This document shows, piece after piece, positions 58,587 to 64,000 of a DNA stretch of 64,000 bases. Under the pieces are notes generated by a model, which was not told the origin of the DNA, searched no databases, and saw only the letters and a program-made list of their open reading frames with translations. Origin of the DNA: Gentiana macrophylla (taxonomy: Eukaryota > Streptophyta > Magnoliopsida > Gentianales > Gentianaceae); contig CM047815.1 of NCBI GenBank assembly GCA_026214975.1, forward strand, positions 63,929,852 to 63,993,851, written 5' to 3'. Every line of letters begins with the position of its first letter. Positions within the stretch are counted from its first letter, which is position 1. The position numbers were made by a program, and so were the translations under genes.

Positions 58587-60059
58587 TGAACGTTTTATTA
58601 GTTTTGATGATGGCTTGGCCAAATTGTTATAGTTATCCTTAAATAAGTATAGAACATTTATGTATAGGTCTGATTCTGTATAAGTTCATCAGACCAAGCA
58701 ATGTAATATGTAGTCTAGTAGGTCGGCTCAGTGAAGTGATGATTGAAGATGAGCTGAGTATCAAGGCTGATGACTCAGACTCAGTGAAGAAGACCTATGG
58801 ACTGGTGTACAACCAAGGAAGTGTGTGATGACCTTGGGTAAAACTAAGTAAACTGATATGTGATGATTTCTATAAAGTGTGTACTCTTGCCTCGCGTCAA
58901 ATAAAGGTCAGAGAAATATAAATCTAATTGGCTATGTGAATTCAGATCAAAAGAGATTCAACCGAGTAAAGATTTGCTTAGAAGAAGTCAGCTGAGCAAA
59001 CAAAAGTAAGCTGACTGAACGAACAAACCCGTAAAGGTTCAGCGTAGAAGCAACCAGTTGAGGAAGTACGCTGAATAATCAATCAAATAAGCTAAATGAG
59101 AAACACATCTTGAATTTCGACATGTGACCAAATCAACGATCGATCAAGGCATTAAATGTAGAGATATTCAATGGCGGATATTATGCTAGACGTTGGGAAT
59201 AAAATTAGAGAATCAAGATCACGCAATACAAGGGAATTAAATCAAGAAAAGATAAAAAATTACTCCCTCATCATTTAACAGCCAACGGATAGGATTTTCA
59301 AATCCATGGGATCAATGCTATAAATAGAAGGCTTCATCAGAAGGGCAAGAAGAACAAGTCCATACAAATTCTCTAAGTGCTCAAAGCTCTGCCAAAAAGT
59401 CTTCAAAAAGGATATTGATCTTCAAAGCTTTATCTAGAAACCGAGATTTAGAAAATCCCAAGGACTTAATCGATTTCATTCAAGTCTGATCTTGATCATT
59501 CTGTGAATCCTTGATTCACATCCAAAATCTCTTTCCAAGAGCTTCAATCATGAGAAGAAGCATCTGTTGCTTCCAAGGATCGAGGCAATTGAAACAGTAA
59601 TCGTCTGTGTGAAGGAATTGCGTGTGATAGTTTATTGAAGGAAGAATCCAAGGAACAATGGTGAGCTGGGTCATCAAGCAATTGTGTATTGCCAGGAGTG
59701 ATAACTCAAGACAGAGAAGAAGCATATATGTTGTGAAGGATTGTCGCCTCGATGTATTTGTGTACATACAATAGTGAATTCCACCGATCATCACAAGAGA
59801 AAAGAGGATTGGGGATTACACCACCCAAACCTCTATACGGCTTTGTGTTATTTACATTCTGCGCACTTGCTTTACGATTACATTTTTGCTTTTATATTCT
59901 GCATTTACTATTAGCTTGTGTATGCATATGTTTTTGAAAACGTGTGTTCGAAGGGCTTTATTCCATTGCATAACTTTTTCAAAAGGAAAAGTTTCTAACT
60001 TGTGATCAAGGTCATTCACCCCCCTCTGACCTTTGATATGCCATTCTATGGGACCAACA
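58587..60059 (-). mobile_element. SIRE-like LTR 'C'
   Basis: Its right end (ttcacccccctctgacc...gggaccaaca) and much of its length follow the solo LTR at 42951-44665 and LTR 'B'. The left edge (tgaacgttttattagttttgatgatgg) is set by alignment with the solo LTR start. The flanking pentamers (gcgta and agaac) do not match, so it may be rearranged rather than a simple solo LTR. Short ORFs within it (59516-59794, 59752-59937) are not genes. Confidence 0.55.
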
Positions 60060-60311
60060 AGAACTCAACAGACAATATGAAGACTCAAATTTCTTTGAGA
60101 TAGTCAAGAGAATAAATTGTAGGTAGAAAACGGTTATGTTTTTAGATTCTGTTATAACTTCTTGTAACTTCCTCTTAACTGATTAATGAGGTGTATGAAG
60201 ATATAAATACACCATGATCAGTAACATTCTAAATTAACTATTGAGTTATTCTTTGAATAATATTTTTCCGTATTCTTTCTTTCGTTTTCGCTGTATTTCA
60301 CAACTTCAACA
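60060..60311 (+). mobile_element. Possible Copia LTR fragment, plus orientation
   Basis: A TATA box (gatataaatacacc, about 60198-60211), followed by transcript-leader-like text and ending cacaacttcaaca, resembles the R-U5 part of a Tork-type LTR. No primer site or partner is seen. Confidence 0.3.
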
Positions 60312-61090
60312 CGCCAACAGCAAACAAAGCTCTTTGTTCACCATTGGCGCCCGCCAAGTTCTTCTTGGCACCCGCCAAACCTCCCAGATCTTCGATTTGA
60401 AGAACAAAAGTTGCATACTTTGAACCCAAAACACATCTAACACTTAAACCAACCAATTCTAACAACTCCTACATATTATAGGAAAGATTCTATGCTACTA
60501 AGATCTATAGATTCGATTGAAAACCCCTTTACCTCAAAACCTTTGAAAAAAATATATTTTTCCAACTTGAAGCTCCAAGAACTCAAAAACACATCAAGAG
60601 CACTTGAAGATTCAACCACCAACTCGATTTATTGAACATAAAACGCAGATTCATGGTTGTTATAACCTCTTAAACAACTTGAATCTAAAAGAGAACCCAT
60701 GAAACCTTGAAGATTTGGAAAGAAACTCTAGGTCTAAAACAACTTGAAGAACCTTACTTGAAATGGGGAGAAACTTATTCCTCGATGAGCTCCTTTTCTT
60801 CTTGTTCACTTTGGGACAAGGAATCTTCAAAGACAAATGTTTGATTTCTTAGGAAACTACCTCTCAACCTTTCTCTCTTATTTTCTTCCAAGAAACTTGA
60901 CAAATGAAAGAATGAGGGGAGAGTTAGGGTGTCGGGGTGTGTTAGAAACATTGGCTTTTCCAATTTTGCCTTGCTCACCAAACCTTATCACCCTTTCATC
61001 CTTTTTATTTTAAAAAGGGAAAAAGATTATAATATTCCGTAAAATTATAAATAACATTTATGCCTTTTCATGAAGACACGGGGTATTACA
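60312..61090 (-). mobile_element. Probable Ty3/gypsy LTR fragment
   Basis: Ends on the plus strand ggggtattaca, that is a minus-strand start TGTAATACCCCG, like 13124-13134. It contains the dyad pair TTGGCGCCCGCCAA (60344-60357) and TTGGCACCCGCCAA (60365-60378), 21 bp apart, about 0.7 kb from the LTR start, a relative place similar to the array at 2135-2384. No coding sequence. Confidence 0.45.
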
Positions 61091-61960
61091 TCTTTCAAGG
61101 ATGTAAATCGAGGTGTATGTCGTGGTCCACTTTACAAATGTTGCCTATATATTTTTTTGCTGTGATAAGTGGATCCAATATATCAAACTCTCGCACCCAA
61201 CTCAAGGGCAAGAGTGCCACTACCGTATCCCTGCTATTTTACCATTAAGTTGTGTCCCTAAAAAGTCATTATTTTTCTTTATATATGAATGTTAAAGGCT
61301 TTTGATTTATATTTTTTTCAATTCCGTAATTTTTTTTTGACAATACGTCTTCTCCCTGAATCTCCCATAATAATATGCCTAAAAAAACCAAACTATTCTG
61401 AAAACAAAAATGATAAAAAGTAATAAAATACACAACTTTTTTTATTTGAAGGGTAAAAAAAGTTTTATCATGTTAAATCGACTACCAAAGCATCAAGTAT
61501 ATCAATGTGCAGAGAGGAACCCCAAATAATATGCCAATAGGCCCGTTAGGACAAGACAATGGGCATGCCTATTGCCGTTACATCTAATAAAAGAGAAGGT
61601 ACAGGAGGCAATGTTCACAAATTTTTTTTACATAGATTTTTTTCCTTATAAATAGAATCTATGATTAGAATTAATTTTGTGTGGATGAATGGTGGACTAA
61701 TCGACTAATATAATTTTTATTTGAAAAGCAAACTCCCGACACTTGCTCCCTAATACCCGGCTCAGGAAAGATTCTTGAAAATCACATTCCTTTTTAGTAA
61801 TTCAACAAAAACAAATTCCCAAAAGTTTCTGGAAAACAATGAAGATCAAAATAAAACAAAAAAAATCCATTATAAAATGAAAAAAATAACTCCCTACTCC
61901 ACTACAATTATACAGGGAGTCCCAAATTATAAAATTAGCGGCAATATTTGTGCTGCTCGT
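61091..61960. other. AT-rich upstream region of the TTM gene
   Basis: Contains a string near 61437-61470 (tttgaagggtaaaaaaagttttatc) resembling a reversed LINE 3' end. A TATA-like ttataaatag at about 61646-61655 could serve the downstream gene. Nothing else can be supported. Confidence 0.3.
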
Positions 61961-63249
61961 GCTGTGCCTGTGCCTGAACCCCACTGCTCGATACACAAAG
62001 AGAGAGACAGAGGGTTCCAGTTAGTATCTGCAAACTTTCTTTTTAAAGTGAAGCATTGATATTTGTCTCTTGTTTTGATCAAAAATATCATTTTGGATTT
62101 CTACTTTTTCTCTAAATTGATTTTTTGGATGATTTGTGTTTTCCTCTTTCTGTTTAAAATCGGCTGCTTTTTGCTTTTGTATCAATGGTTAGATCCGTAC
62201 GAAAATCAAGTACATGTTTTCGCCTTTGTGTGGCTTTTTACGGGGGTGGGTTGCTTTATTTATGTTTTTCTTCATCTGGGTTTTGTTTGTTTTCTAGTTT
62301 GGCGCGATCAATGTTGGATGGTATCGCAGTGGGCAAGCTTGATTATGCTGGATTTCTGTAACGGACTCAAATTGGGATTCCTAAGCTTTTTTTGTTAGTG
62401 TAGTTGCCCATCTTTTTCTGGTATTCAATGTGATTTTTTTTACAACATGCATTGATCGACCATTAGGCCTTTTAGCTAGGAAATTTTTGGTTTAGTTATT
62501 GTTTATGAGCATTATAATGAAATGGACTTCTGCTTATGATTTGTGAGTTACTGTGTAATATTGCAATTGCTTGACCTTCCTTTTGGTTATTTATTTATGT
62601 ATTTTTTAATTCCATCCGTCGAATTGCCAGAGCTTGAATTGTTGATGGTGAGTAGGAATATTCTATCCAGTTGTTATCTATGTCTGTATCTGACAATATA
62701 GATAGTTGTGATGAACCCCTATGATTGTCTTCTATAATTTTTTTAAGATATGATAGTATAATCCTGTATGCATATGAAATTTGGACAATTGACAAGCAAC
62801 ACTCACGGATGAATAAAAATCAACATTATTTGCATTTAGATGTAGTACTTGATTAGATTGTATAACATATGCCAGAATGTTGTTAACAGTCATCACGGAA
62901 AAGATCGAGTTAGATGAAAGATTTTTGTATATATATGTCAGGGGTTAATTTTCCTTCATTCTTGGGTCCAGTTTTTGGTATTAACGTCAGGTTGAGAATT
63001 TTAGCAGATTCCTTAATGCATATGTAAGTCTCTTCTGGATACAGTAAGTCCTCCAAATGGGAGAGTATTCTATGTCAAGGAATTTAAACAAACAATTTTA
63101 TTTACCTGGAATATAGTGATCGGCTATAGGCTCTGTGGACTTGTTCATGAATATGTGGTTATTTAGTATCCTGGTTTAAGGTTGACAAATTTTGGTTTAA
63201 CATTTCTGTCCTGGTTGTCTTTTTCAGGGTCTAAGCTGCCATACTAGCA
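61961..63249 (+). other. Likely 5' untranslated exon and leader intron of the TTM gene
   Basis: A CG- and purine-richer stretch (about 61961-62020, gtgctgctcgtgctgtgcctg...agagagagacagag) looks like a leader exon. A T-rich region then runs to a good acceptor (ctttttcag, 63219-63227) 22 bp before the ATG. The donor is not certain. The open frame at 62063-62398 lies in this T-rich putative intron and is discounted. Confidence 0.4.
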
Positions 63250-64000
63250 ATGTCTTTAGATGGCTGCAACGGGAATTCAAGTCATCGAAGACCTGGCCTA
63301 TTGAAAGATCAAGTACAATTGGTGAAGAGAAGGGATTGTGATCGTTATGAAATCACACCCATACCAGATGCTTTATCCTTTGAGAAAGGTTTCTTTGTTT
63401 TCATAAGGGCATGCCAACTGCTGGCTCAGAAAACAGATGGACTGGTATTGGTAGGATTAGCCGGTCCTTCAGGGGCTGGAAAGTCCGCTTTCACTGAGAA
63501 AATACTCACTTTTATGCCTAGTGTTGCTGTTATTTCAATGGACAATTACAATGATGCTAGCCGGATTATTGATGGAAACTATGATGGTAAGTACCTATGT
63601 CTGGTTACTATATGTTCTTCAAACTATTAGGACCTGATTCATGGTAAATTTGCCATTTTTACATTTTGGGCCCTAATGTGATTTGTTCTTCGCTTAAGCT
63701 GCTGTCCTTGTGTCTCCGCTCTTTGTTCCCTCCCTTGTTTGTTTTTCGTTTTCCTCGTATTTCTTGGATTAATAAGTCTTTTTCTGTTCATGGAAGTTAA
63801 AAACAGAGTATCCATTTTGCATGATGATCTTCTTCATAGAACAGAGTATCTATTTGTGCCTGATGTCTCATTTGATGAATGTAAAAAATAGATTGTTTTA
63901 TTTGATGATTTCATCTCCTGAGGAAAGAGATCTAAATAGGCTACGGAAGCAGCCACTAATCGGCTCTAAATCAAAATAATTTGAATTCAAAGGTATTAAG
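63250..64000 (+). CDS. TTM1/TTM2: TTM1/TTM2-type P-loop kinase/CYTH protein, first coding exon, runs off the window
   Basis: The first coding exon is 63250-63586 (donor gtaagt), 112 codons plus one base; 63587-64000 is intron. After a short Ser-rich start, LLKDQVQLVKRRDCDRYEI and ALSFEKGFFVFIRACQLLAQ match plant triphosphate tunnel metalloenzymes TTM1/TTM2. These proteins join a uridine kinase-like P-loop domain to a CYTH domain, and characterised members cleave pyrophosphate at membranes such as the mitochondrial outer membrane. The Walker A motif GPSGAGKS is at residues 72-79, followed by VAVISMDNYND. The open frame continues in-frame a little past the donor but loses the family pattern there, which supports splicing. 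The CYTH domain and C-terminal membrane segment would lie beyond the window. I cannot separate TTM1 from TTM2. Confidence 0.9.

Noticed and set aside
62063..62398. 111-codon hydrophobic frame before the TTM gene
   Set aside because: T-rich putative intron sequence that codes Phe/Leu by composition. A spliced leader with an acceptor at 63227 explains it better.

Overview
The window is plant nuclear DNA, most likely from a eudicot. This rests on intron-containing genes of plant families (ceramide synthase of the LOH type, a class III peroxidase, a TTM1/TTM2-type enzyme), on LTR retrotransposons primed by initiator tRNA-Met, on small hAT and MULE elements, and on long AT microsatellites. I cannot name the species from sequence alone.

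Three host genes are well supported. A LAG1/LOH ceramide synthase lies at 28089-32604 (+, six exons, 305 aa). A peroxidase 11-like class III peroxidase lies at 34484-37896 (-, four exons, 342 aa); its last codons and stop are supplied by a 167-bp hAT-type MITE. The first coding exon of a P-loop kinase/CYTH protein of the TTM1/TTM2 type starts at 63250 (+) and runs off the window. These genes belong to unrelated pathways (sphingolipid synthesis, apoplastic peroxidase chemistry, phosphate/pyrophosphate metabolism) and only share the neighbourhood.

Nearly everything else is nested transposon sequence. From left to right: a minus-strand Copia gag fragment with its LTR (1-1013); a Ty3/gypsy-like LTR (about 1500-13134) split by Copia element 1 (2754-12462, 5-bp duplication ATTAC); a short-LTR Copia truncated exactly at that LTR edge (13135-16680); Copia element 2 (16890-25906, duplication ACAAT), a coding-dead relative of element 1; a fifth Copia pol remnant (25912-27560); the ceramide synthase and peroxidase genes with a Copia RNase H relic between them; a LINE relic holding a 982-bp hAT element (38978-39959); and a large nest (about 42360-56200). 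In that nest a SIRE-like LTR is split by a MULE-type element, itself split by a solo LTR, and also by Copia element 3 (45686-54951). More LTR-like debris (56890-61090) leads to the TTM gene.

Elements 1 and 2 share termini, primer site, polypurine tract, LTR blocks and leader, but element 2 has no usable coding region, so it looks like a parasite of the family's enzymes. Element 1 itself is now frameshifted. The least explained structures are pairs of CG-rich dyads spaced 20-22 bp, in four separate repeats and organised as a 72-bp tandem array at 2135-2384, and a run of consecutive hairpins in the element 3 leader (48020-48289).
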